Assembly (NCBI GenBank): GCA_017385345.1
Contig: JAFNRY010000081.1
Coordinates: forward strand, 1-10,240
DNA: 10,240 nt
Reading direction: 5' to 3'
Origin: Kiritimatiellia bacterium
GTDB taxonomy: Bacteria; Verrucomicrobiota; Kiritimatiellia; RFP12; UBA1067
The position numbers and the translations under genes were made by a program. How positions within the stretch are numbered: position 1 is the first letter of the stretch; each line of letters starts with the position of its first letter. This document shows, in pieces, positions 1-7,889 of the stretch. A model generated the notes under the pieces. It was given only the letters and a program-made list of their open reading frames with translations. It was not told where the DNA came from and ran no database searches.

Positions 1-355
1 CGTAGTAGTATTTGTCGCCGTGGTATCCGAACAGGGCGTTGGACGCGGATATGTCTTCGGGTTTCATGAAACGCGAGAAGCGGGCGAGCTCGGCGTCGCG
101 CGAAGTCAATCCCCACGTGTCGAGGTCGAGGTTGAAGACGTAGTTGTCCATTATGTGCTGTCTGAGACGCTGCAGGCGCTTCTTCGGACGCATGTCGCGG
201 ATGCTGCGGAACCATTCGAGTTCTTTCCACGCCCAGATGCGCGGGGAGAGGATGTTGGCGAGCGCCAGCGAGAACATGAGATCGGGGAAGATGAATATCT
301 CCATGTCCGAGAGCGTGCAGGCCGAGGATTTTTCTTCTATGTCTATGTCTGTCAT
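1..355 (-). CDS. Unrecognised conserved-looking protein, N-terminal 118 residues (cut by window edge)
   Basis: The reading frame begins at ATG 355 on the minus strand and stays open to the left edge, so only the N-terminal 118 residues are visible. After a short acidic start (MTDIDIEEKS) come FIFPDLMFSLALANILSP (21-38), a Trp/charge-rich stretch (41-50), a basic helix with RPKKRLQRLR (56-65), and NYVFNLDLDTWGL near 71-83. The evenly mixed hydrophobic and charged composition and GC-rich third codon positions look like real coding sequence for a soluble protein. There is no signal peptide or convincing membrane segment. The gene lies 56 bp downstream of fabG on the same strand, so it is probably in the same transcript. 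The Shine-Dalgarno match before the ATG is poor. A second ATG at residue 18 is possible, but it has no better site. I do not recognise the family and assign no function. Confidence 0.72.
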   Translation of the reverse strand, partial: MTDIDIEEKSSACTLSDMEIFIFPDLMFSLALANILSPRIWAWKELEWFRSIRDMRPKKRLQRLRQHIMDNYVFNLDLDTWGLTSRDAELARFSRFMKPEDISASNALFGYHGDKYYY

Positions 356-372
356 ATAGCCGGGGGGTCTGT

Positions 373-401
373 CGCGCCGGCCGGAGCGTCCGCGCCGGCC
401 G
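373..401. repeat. Short direct repeat in the fabG-downstream gap
   Basis: The 11-mer CGCGCCGGCCG occurs at 373-383 and again at 391-401, 18 bp apart. It lies in the 56-bp gap between the fabG stop and the next start. The repeat is nearly pure G and C and may be a chance product of high GC content. No T-run follows it, so it is not a terminator. Confidence 0.3.
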
Positions 402-411
402 TCGCGTCGCT

Positions 412-1146
412 TCAGCACATTCCGCCGTTTACGGAGAGGACCTGGCGGGTGATGTACGAAGCGGAGGGAGAGAGCAGGAATCGCACGAGGCCGGCGACCT
501 CCTCCGGTCTGCCGAATCTGCGCATCGGTATCGCCGGGAGGATTTCGTTTTCGCGTTCGCGCAGCGCGGCCGTCATGTCGGTTTCAATGATTCCCGGGGC
601 GACGCAGTTGACCGTGATTCCGCGGGGCGCCAGCTCGACGGCGAGCGCCTTGGCCGCTCCGGCGACGCCGGCCTTGGCGGCGGAATAGTTCGTCTGCCCG
701 CGGTTTCCCGCCATGCCCGAAACCGACGTCACCGCCACGATCCGTCCGCGCACGCGCTCCTGCACCATCGGGAGCACCAGCGGTTTGAGCACGTTGTAGA
801 ATCCGTCGAGATCCGTGCGCAGGACCCTGTCCCATTCCGCGTCTTTCATGGCGGGGAAGGCGTTGTCGGCCGCCATTCCCGCGTTAAGTATGACGGCGTA
901 CGGCGCGCCGTTGCGTTCGACCCAGCCGTCGAGGGCCTCCTTCGCCGCCGCGCGGTCGGCCACGTCGAATTGGAGCGTCTCCCCGCCGGTCGCCGCGGCC
1001 GTCTCCTCCGCGGCTTTGCGGTTTGCGATGCAATGCGTCGTCACGCAATAGCCGCCGGCGGCGAGCTCGAGCGCGATTGCGCGCCCTATCCCCCGGCTTG
1101 ATCCGGTGACAATGACTTTCTTCGTTCTGTCCGCGGTTTCCGTCAT
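412..1146 (-). CDS. fabG: 3-oxoacyl-ACP reductase, FabG type, aryl-polyene-like
   Basis: This is a cytoplasmic short-chain dehydrogenase/reductase, 244 aa, the normal length for FabG. The family reduces 3-oxoacyl-ACP to 3-hydroxyacyl-ACP with NADPH. The nucleotide-binding TGSSRGIG lies at 14-21, NAG at 88-90, the catalytic Ser at 141 and YSAAK with Tyr154 and Lys158. The segments LDGFYNVL, SVSGMAGNRGQTNYSAAKAG, VNCVAPG and the extreme C-terminus YITRQVLSVNGGMC closely resemble, from memory, the FabG paralogues of aryl polyene pigment clusters (ApeQ-like), more than fatty-acid-synthesis FabG. No other aryl polyene gene is visible here, so the pathway assignment is inference. The residue aligned with the catalytic-tetrad Asn is Asp112 (RTDLDGFYN, codon GAT). 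The ATG at 1146 has AGGGA about 8 nt upstream. A good promoter lies at 1254-1282. The upstream frame ends in an ATGA overlap with this start. Confidence 0.93.
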   Translation of the reverse strand: MTETADRTKKVIVTGSSRGIGRAIALELAAGGYCVTTHCIANRKAAEETAAATGGETLQFDVADRAAAKEALDGWVERNGAPYAVILNAGMAADNAFPAMKDAEWDRVLRTDLDGFYNVLKPLVLPMVQERVRGRIVAVTSVSGMAGNRGQTNYSAAKAGVAGAAKALAVELAPRGITVNCVAPGIIETDMTAALRERENEILPAIPMRRFGRPEEVAGLVRFLLSPSASYITRQVLSVNGGMC

Positions 1147-1241
1147 GCTTGCGTTCCCTGTGGCGCGCCTTCCTCCGCGCCCGTCTTCCCGGGCGGGGCC
1201 GCCTCTTCTTGGTTTTCCGTTTTTTCGCGTCCGGCCGGCAT
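1143..1241 (-). CDS. Possible 32-aa leader ORF overlapping the fabG start
   Basis: An ATG at 1241 opens a 32-codon frame whose TGA overlaps the fabG ATG as ATGA, the usual arrangement for translational coupling. The ATG lies only about 6 nt from the transcription start predicted from the promoter at 1254-1282, so it could be read as a leaderless start. The peptide (MPAGREKTENQEEAAPPGK...) is hydrophilic and of low complexity. That suits a leader or a chance frame as well as a functional protein. I cannot tell which from the sequence. Confidence 0.22.
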   Translation of the reverse strand: MPAGREKTENQEEAAPPGKTGAEEGAPQGTQA

Positions 1242-1253
1242 TGTTATGCGCGG

Positions 1254-1282
1254 ATTATACCAAATCCCCCCGCAGCCTTCAA
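1254..1282 (-). promoter_or_regulatory. Sigma70-type promoter for fabG
   Basis: Read on the minus strand, TTGAAG (1277-1282) is followed after exactly 17 bp by TATAAT (1254-1259). The -10 is preceded by TGG, an extended -10. The predicted start is near 1247, about 100 nt before the fabG ATG. The -35 box lies only 10 bp from the -35 box of the oppositely directed tRNA promoter. Confidence 0.72.
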
Positions 1283-1291
1283 AAAATGCGC

Positions 1292-1320
1292 TGGACATCG
1301 CATTTCCCACATGATAGAAT
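1292..1320 (+). promoter_or_regulatory. Sigma70-type promoter for tRNA-Val
   Basis: TGGACA (1292-1297) and TAGAAT (1315-1320) are separated by 17 bp. TGA just before the -10 gives an extended -10. The predicted start near 1327 leaves a 5' leader of about 11 nt before the tRNA, a typical arrangement for a single tRNA gene. Confidence 0.6.
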
Positions 1321-1331
1321 ACCCGCATAAT

Positions 1332-1434
1332 CGTCTTGGGCGCTTAGCTCAGTTGGTTAGAGCACTACCTTCACACGGTAGGGGTCACTGGTCCGAGTCC
1401 AGTAGCGCCCACCAAGACGCCTTTTCAGTTTTTT
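1332..1434 (+). other. tRNA leader-trailer complementarity with T-rich tail
   Basis: The 8-mer CGTCTTGG (1332-1339) just before and into the tRNA is the exact reverse complement of CCAAGACG (1412-1419), made of the CCA end plus trailer. In the precursor, CGTCTT can pair with AAGACG beyond the acceptor stem. T-runs follow at 1422-1425 and 1429-1434. The extended helix plus T-runs may serve in precursor folding, end processing or termination. The complementarity is seen directly. The role is inferred. Confidence 0.4.
1338..1414 (+). tRNA. tRNA-Val, anticodon CAC, CCA encoded
   Basis: The cloverleaf is complete. The acceptor stem GGGCGCT (1338-1344) pairs with AGCGCCC (1404-1410). The D-arm is GCTC-AGTTGGTTA-GAGC. 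The anticodon stem CTACC/GGTAG (1365-1369/1377-1381) encloses TTCACAC with anticodon CAC at 1372-1374, which reads GUG valine codons. The variable loop is GGGTC. The T-stem ACTGG/CCAGT (1387-1391/1399-1403) encloses TCCGAGT. The discriminator is A1411 and CCA follows at 1412-1414. One oddity: T-loop position 55 (1393) is C, where nearly all elongator tRNAs have U (pseudouridine). All five stems are perfectly paired, so the gene looks otherwise intact. Confidence 0.96.
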
Positions 1435-1452
1435 GCCTCTTGTTGCCGAATC

Positions 1453-1473
1453 CGGCGCCCGCAGACGGCGCCG
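1453..1473. repeat. Short GC-rich inverted repeat between tRNA-Val and rpsP
   Basis: CGGCGCC (1453-1459) and GGCGCCG (1467-1473) form a 7-bp stem with a 7-nt loop. No T-run follows on either side, so it is not a standard terminator. Apart from this hairpin and the rpsP promoter, I see nothing else in the 1435-1532 gap. Confidence 0.35.
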
Positions 1474-1532
1474 CGCGCCACGGGCGTTCGTCTCGCCGTT
1501 TTGCTGTCGATTTTCGCTTATTGATAAAGTTC

Positions 1533-1561
1533 TTGCATTTGCCGGAAACCGGTGGTATAAT
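1533..1561 (+). promoter_or_regulatory. Strong extended -10 promoter for rpsP-rplS
   Basis: TTGCAT (1533-1538) and a perfect TATAAT (1556-1561) are separated by 17 bp. The -10 is preceded by TGG, giving the same TGGTATAAT block as the fabG promoter. The predicted start near 1568 gives a 5' UTR of about 38 nt before rpsP. A near-consensus promoter suits ribosomal protein genes. Confidence 0.85.
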
Positions 1562-1605
1562 ATTTGAAACATCGACACGAAACAAAGAGAAACGGAAGCA
1601 AGCAC

Positions 1606-1896
1606 ATGGTAAAATTGAGAATGCGCCGCACCGGATGCACGAATCATGCGACCTACCGCATCGTGGCGGCGGATGCGCGCAGCCCGCGCGACGGCAAGTT
1701 CATCGAAATCCTCGGCTGGTACGACACCCAGCTCAAGGAAGAGAACTTCAAATTGAACGTGGAACGCGTGGACTACTGGCTCTCGCAGGGCGCCAAGCCT
1801 TCGACCACGGTGGCGTCGCTCATCCGCCGCGCGAAGAATCCGGCGATCAAGCCCCACCACGCCCGCAAGTCGCCCAAACACGCCAAGAAGGCATAA
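1606..1896 (+). CDS. rpsP: 30S ribosomal protein S16
   Basis: S16 is a component of the small ribosomal subunit body and helps 30S assembly. The 96-aa product has the family signature from the first residues: VKLRMRRTG at 2-10, YRIVAADARSPRDG at 17-30, IEILGWYD at 33-40, then WLSQGAKPSTTV at 58-69. It ends in a basic tail (KPHHARKSPKHAKKA) expected for rRNA contact. The ATG at 1606 is chosen because S16 proteins begin MVKLRM/MVxIRL and because GGAAG sits 7 nt upstream at 1594-1598. An ATG 14 codons earlier would lie upstream of that site. The gene is first in the transcript from the 1533 promoter and is followed after 11 nt by rplS. It is complete and of normal length. Confidence 0.97.
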   Translation: MVKLRMRRTGCTNHATYRIVAADARSPRDGKFIEILGWYDTQLKEENFKLNVERVDYWLSQGAKPSTTVASLIRRAKNPAIKPHHARKSPKHAKKA

Positions 1897-1907
1897 GGAG
1901 GCAGATC

Positions 1908-2306
1908 ATGGGCATCAAGATTCTCGATAAAATCAACGCCGAACAGACGGCGAAGCTTTCGGAGAAGAACTTCCCCGATTTCAAGACCGGCGACATCGTG
2001 CGCGTCTCCATCCGCATCAAGGAAGGCGACAAGTACCGTGTGCAGGATTTCGAGGGCAAGGTATTCGCCATAGACAACGGCCGCAAGAACGTTTCGGGCA
2101 ATTTCACCGTTTCCAGCGACAGGTACGGCGTCAGGGTGGAGAAGCTTTTCCCGTTCAACAGCCCCTGGATCCAGGCGATCAAGGTCGTGAAGAAAGGCTA
2201 TCTGCGCAAGGACGGCAAGCCCAAAGGCCGCGGTACGCGCGCCAAGCTCTACACGGAGCGCACGTTCTGTTCGCACAAAGCGGTGCGCAAGCTGGTGAAG
2301 AAATAA
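1908..2306 (+). CDS. rplS: 50S ribosomal protein L19
   Basis: L19 sits at the 30S-50S interface of the large subunit. The 132-aa product matches the family: FKTGDIVRVSIRIKEGDKYRVQDFEG at 25-50 (the usual GDTVxVxxxIxEGxxxRxQxFEG), FTVSSDRYGVRVEKLFPFNSP at 66-86, and IKVVKKG before RAKLY at 111-115. Between the last two is an extra basic/glycine stretch (about 98-109, YLRKDGKPKGRG) where most L19 proteins run almost directly from RRGKV into RRAKLYYLR. The ATG at 1908 has a perfect AAGGAGG at 1895-1901, overlapping the rpsP stop codon, with 6 nt spacing. The gene follows rpsP directly. The rimM and trmD genes that usually lie between them in bacteria are absent. A strong terminator follows 20 nt after the stop. 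Confidence 0.96.
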   Translation: MGIKILDKINAEQTAKLSEKNFPDFKTGDIVRVSIRIKEGDKYRVQDFEGKVFAIDNGRKNVSGNFTVSSDRYGVRVEKLFPFNSPWIQAIKVVKKGYLRKDGKPKGRGTRAKLYTERTFCSHKAVRKLVKK

Positions 2307-2326
2307 GCCGGCAAAAGTCGATGGAT

Positions 2327-2358
2327 ATCGCCGCGGCGCCGCCGCGGCGATGTTTTTT
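2327..2358 (+). terminator. Strong intrinsic terminator after rplS
   Basis: ATCGCCGCGGC (2327-2337) and its perfect complement GCCGCGGCGAT (2341-2351) form an 11-bp, very GC-rich stem with a 3-nt loop. One G and six T residues (2353-2358) follow. This is a textbook Rho-independent terminator for the rpsP-rplS transcript. It ends only 22 nt before the next start codon. Confidence 0.93.
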
Positions 2359-2380
2359 ATCCGCAGGAGGGGGAAGATAG

Positions 2381-3376
2381 ATGTACGGTGAAATACCGCT
2401 TTGGGTTTCGATAGCGTTTGTCGCCGGCGGGCTTGCGGCCCTGGCATGGTCCAGCGATCTTTTCGTGGACGGCGCCGCGGCCATGGCCCGGTCTCTGGGC
2501 ATATCGTCCTTCGTCGTCGGCATGGTGGTGATCGGATTCGGCACGAGCGCCCCTGAATTGTGCGTAAGCACGATGTCTGGTTTCTCGGGCCATTCCAATC
2601 TGTCGCTGGGGAATGCATACGGCAGTTGCGTGTTCAACATAGCCGCGATACTCGGCGTGGCGGCTTTGATCAGGCCTGTGGTTGTCAAGAAAGCGACAGC
2701 GTGCGTTGCGGTTCCGGTGCTTGCGGCCATCGCCGTCTGTTCGTGGTTCATGCTGCGCGACGGCGAATGCTCCCGTTTCGACGGCGCTCTGCTGCTTGCC
2801 TCGTTTCTCGTGCTTCTGCCTCTCTACTGCTGGTTCGACCAGAAGGTGTCGGGCGGGGGAGGGGATGGGGCCGCCGGCGAAAAGGGGAAAGTCTCCATTC
2901 CGCTCGCGCTGCTCAAGGTGGTCGCCGGACTTTTCGTGCTTATCGGTTCGTCGCATTTCCTCGTCTGGGGCGCCGTTGACATGGCCAGGGCGCTCGGCGT
3001 CGGCGAATTGACGATCGGGCTTACGATCGTCGCGGCCGGGACGTCTCTTCCCGAATTGGCAAGCGCCGTCGCTTCCGCGAGGCGCGGCGAAAACGAGTTC
3101 ATTCTCGGCAATATAATCGGGTCGAACTTTTTCAATTCTCTGGCGGTGGTCGGGCTGGCCGCCTCAATATCGCCGGCGGCCGGCTTTTCGAGCGCGATCA
3201 TTTCGCGCGATCTGCCCGCCATGGCGGCTCTTTCCATTTCCATCGCGCTGTTCGGCGTAAACTGGCGCCGTCCGCGTGAGGATGGTTCCATAGGCAGGAT
3301 TTCCGGGCTGGTTTGGCTGGCGGTTTTCGCCGCTTACATGTATGCGGTCGTGTCCGGGGCGCGCAGCGGCGGCTGA
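2381..3376 (+). CDS. Na+/Ca2+ antiporter, CaCA family (YrbG-like)
   Basis: This inner-membrane cation exchanger has the two inverted alpha repeats of the CaCA superfamily. Repeat one has GFGTSAPEL at 52-60 (cation-ligand Glu59) with GNAYGSCVFN at 77-86. Repeat two has AAGTSLPEL near 218-226 (Glu225) with GNIIGSNFFN at 243-252. Hydrophobic segments fill the rest, giving roughly ten membrane helices, the usual topology. The two halves are joined by a glycine-rich hydrophilic loop (about 155-171). The length of 331 aa is normal for prokaryotic members. In repeat one the usual GSN is GSC (Cys83), while repeat two keeps GSN. AGGAGG at 2365-2370 lies 10 nt before the ATG. No room exists for a separate promoter between the rplS terminator and this start, so transcription may depend on read-through. 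Ca2+/Na+ is the usual substrate pair. The actual ion is not provable from sequence. Confidence 0.93.
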   Translation: MYGEIPLWVSIAFVAGGLAALAWSSDLFVDGAAAMARSLGISSFVVGMVVIGFGTSAPELCVSTMSGFSGHSNLSLGNAYGSCVFNIAAILGVAALIRPVVVKKATACVAVPVLAAIAVCSWFMLRDGECSRFDGALLLASFLVLLPLYCWFDQKVSGGGGDGAAGEKGKVSIPLALLKVVAGLFVLIGSSHFLVWGAVDMARALGVGELTIGLTIVAAGTSLPELASAVASARRGENEFILGNIIGSNFFNSLAVVGLAASISPAAGFSSAIISRDLPAMAALSISIALFGVNWRRPREDGSIGRISGLVWLAVFAAYMYAVVSGARSGG

Positions 3377-3391
3377 ATCGCGGTACGCCCG

Positions 3392-4405
3392 CTATTCGAG
3401 GCCGAGGATGTCGGACGATTCCTCGAGTCTGCGGCCGGAGAGGAACGCTCCCGCGCCCATAGCCGAGCCGCCTTCAGGCTTCAGTTCCGTTACCATCAGC
3501 GCCGTGTCGCCGCATTTTACCACGATGCCGGGCTTCTTCCACGGCGTTCCTTTTTGCGCGGACATCGCGCATTTCAGCACCGTTCCCGGCGCGGCGTTCC
3601 GCCATTCCGGCTGCATCGCTCCGACTATTTCCGCTTTCAGAACGGAAACGCGGCCGCTGTTGCCTTTTTTCCGGAATCGCGGCGGGAGGAAAGTGTGGCA
3701 GCCCGGCCAGGGCGAATAGGCCCGGATTTTCCGTTCGATTGCAAGAACAGGCTCGCTCCAGGCTATCTTGCCGTCGGTTTTTTTCAGCTTCGGCGCGTAG
3801 CTGGCTTTGGCCGGATCCTGTTCGACGGGCGCGGGCAGCGTGCCGTCCGCCATCATGCGCAATGCCTTTGCAAGGGCTACGCCTCCCGTTATCGCCAAAC
3901 CGTCCATCAGTTCGCCGCCGGTGGCGTCGGAATATATAGGTTCGTAGCTTTGCAGCAGCACCGGTCCGTCGTCCATCCCTTCGCCCATCCGCATCACCGT
4001 GACACCGGTCAGTTTGTCGCCCGAGGCTATCGCCGCGGTCACCGGAGAGGCGCCGCGATACTTTGGCAGAAGGGAAAAATGGCAGTTGACGCATCCGAAC
4101 GGCGGCAGTTCGAGGAGCGGCTTTTTGAGAAACTGCCCGAACGCCACGACTGCTATCACGTCCGGTTCCCATGCGCGGATTTGCGCCATCGCCTCGGGGG
4201 AGTTCACGCTTTCAGGAGAAATTATGTCGGTTATGCCGGCGGAGACGGCGAAAGCCTTGCATGGACAAGGCGTGAGGGTTTTCCCGCGTCCTGCCGGGCG
4301 GTCCGGCTGCGTAATCACTCCGGCGACGTACAGTCCGCGGTCGCGCATTATGGCGCGCAGGCAGGTGGCGGAGGCCGCCGAAGATCCCATGAATACGATT
4401 CTCAT
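3392..4405 (-). CDS. fmt: Methionyl-tRNA formyltransferase
   Basis: Fmt transfers a formyl group from 10-formyltetrahydrofolate to Met-tRNAfMet, making the initiator tRNA, in the cytoplasm. The start MRIVFMGSSA is typical. The catalytic domain shows VNCHFSLLPKYRGASPV near 106-122 with Asn107 and His109, and GMDDGPVLLQ near 143-152 with Asp145. These correspond to the E. coli Asn106/His108/Asp144 triad. TQPDRPAGRGKTLTP lies at about 32-46. The C-terminal tRNA-binding domain begins near 226 with AIERKIRAYSPWPG. The 337-aa length is slightly above the usual 310-320, with extra residues in the C-terminal domain after about 243. The ATG at 4405 is 4 nt past the stop of the preceding gene, so translation is probably coupled. 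Only a weak GGAA is seen upstream. The gene converges on the antiporter with a 15-bp gap and no visible terminator. Confidence 0.97.
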   Translation of the reverse strand: MRIVFMGSSAASATCLRAIMRDRGLYVAGVITQPDRPAGRGKTLTPCPCKAFAVSAGITDIISPESVNSPEAMAQIRAWEPDVIAVVAFGQFLKKPLLELPPFGCVNCHFSLLPKYRGASPVTAAIASGDKLTGVTVMRMGEGMDDGPVLLQSYEPIYSDATGGELMDGLAITGGVALAKALRMMADGTLPAPVEQDPAKASYAPKLKKTDGKIAWSEPVLAIERKIRAYSPWPGCHTFLPPRFRKKGNSGRVSVLKAEIVGAMQPEWRNAAPGTVLKCAMSAQKGTPWKKPGIVVKCGDTALMVTELKPEGGSAMGAGAFLSGRRLEESSDILGLE

Positions 4406-4409
4406 AGCG

Positions 4410-5107
4410 TCACAATTCCGGCAGTCCCATTGCGCGAAGCCGCGCGTTCATGTCTATTTCGGCGCGCTCGCCGACTTTTTCTTTCGCCGCTTCTACGATT
4501 TCCCTCGCGTTGCGTCTGAAGGCCGCTTCGTCGTTCTGCCTTTCTTCAAGGAAATCGAGATATCCGTTAATCGTGCCGCCGGATTTCAAATAAACCGACA
4601 GTTCTCCCCGCATGCCGGCGACGATGCGGCGCAACGTTCTCGTCTCGGCGCGTTCGCCGCGGGGGAAGCGGAGTTTCGCCGCCAGGTCGTTTGCGTAGTT
4701 TTCGCGTTCGCCCGGCTCCTCTTCGGGCGGTATGGCGATCCATCCGGGCTGGGCGTACGCGGCGAGGCGTCTGTCGAGCCGCGTGTCGAACACTCCCTGC
4801 CAGCAGTCTTCCACGCCGGCGAACACGGCGGCGGCGTCTCCTCCAATCTGTCTGCGGGGGAGCGGGGTTTCGTCTTTCGGGGGAAGGAGCGTCGCCGCCG
4901 CGAATGCTGCCGCGGCGGCTACCACCGGAGCCGCCGCGGCCGCCGCGACGAGACCGCGCCGGCGCCACGGCGACGGGTCGTCGCCGGCTACGCGGTACGG
5001 CTTTATTCCGCGCTTCCGCAGGGCGGCGTACGCCTCCGCCCGGTTCGGCGCGTCGATCCATCCGTCCCGGTTCTCGTTTTTGCTGGTCTGGTAGAAGTAG
5101 CGGTATT

Positions 5108-5111
<4 letters not shown>
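4410..5111 (-). CDS. Unrecognised single-pass membrane protein between valS and fmt
   Basis: The 233-aa frame has three parts. Residues 1-45 (YRYFYQT...GWIDAPNRAEAYAALRKRGIKPYRV) resemble the small N-terminal module of GspF/PilC-type proteins, with an aromatic start, a residue block that ends in A, then eA..L...Gi.p..v. A basic WRRR at 49-52 precedes an Ala-rich membrane helix at about 53-76. The remaining 155 residues are charged and soluble, with likely helices at 137-170 and 188-228. By the positive-inside rule the N-terminal module should be cytoplasmic and the C-terminal part outside. The start is TTG at 5111, chosen because it overlaps the valS TGA as TTGA and no ATG occurs before residue 167. 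The stop is 4 nt before fmt. The resemblance to GspF-N is by eye and no function is assigned. It is probably co-transcribed with valS and fmt. Confidence 0.82.
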
Positions 5112-7768
<2,657 letters not shown>

Positions 7769-7779
7769 ATCTTTTGAAT

Positions 7780-7788
7780 ATGATACCA
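7780..7788 (-). promoter_or_regulatory. Possible extended -10 promoter for valS
   Basis: On the minus strand TGGTATCAT spans 7788-7780, a TGn-extended -10 of the same form as the rpsP and fabG promoters. No clear -35 exists at 17 bp spacing. The predicted start would be near 7773, only about 5 nt before the valS ATG, implying an almost leaderless message. Confidence 0.35.
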
Positions 7789-7812
7789 AAAAGCACGGTC
7801 TGGTATCCGTGC
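7788..7812 (-). terminator. Possible weak terminator ahead of valS
   Basis: On the minus strand GCACGG (7812-7807) and CCGTGC (7798-7793) form a 6-bp stem with an 8-nt loop followed by five T residues (7792-7788). This could end or attenuate the upstream flippase-rdgB/ubiA transcript before valS. A competing 7-bp pairing, GATACCA (7782-7788) with TGGTATC (7801-7807) on the plus strand, covers the same bases. The stem is short, so termination is probably partial. Confidence 0.42.
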
Positions 7813-7889
7813 GAAAGTTCGCTCCGGGGGCGCTCGCGGGCGCTCCGGCGGGCGGAACGCGGGCGTGTCCGCGCCGTGTAAACCGCCCT

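Noticed and set aside
1149..1907. Long upstream extension of the rplS frame through the tRNA and rpsP
   Set aside because: It reads through tRNA-Val and through rpsP in another frame. L19 starts at the ATG at 1908, which has a perfect Shine-Dalgarno site.
7769..7889. T-box or tRNA-sensing leader before valS
   Set aside because: There is no specifier loop, T-box sequence or long leader, and only short hairpins are present. The competing stem uses bases after the T-run, so it cannot act as a classical antiterminator.
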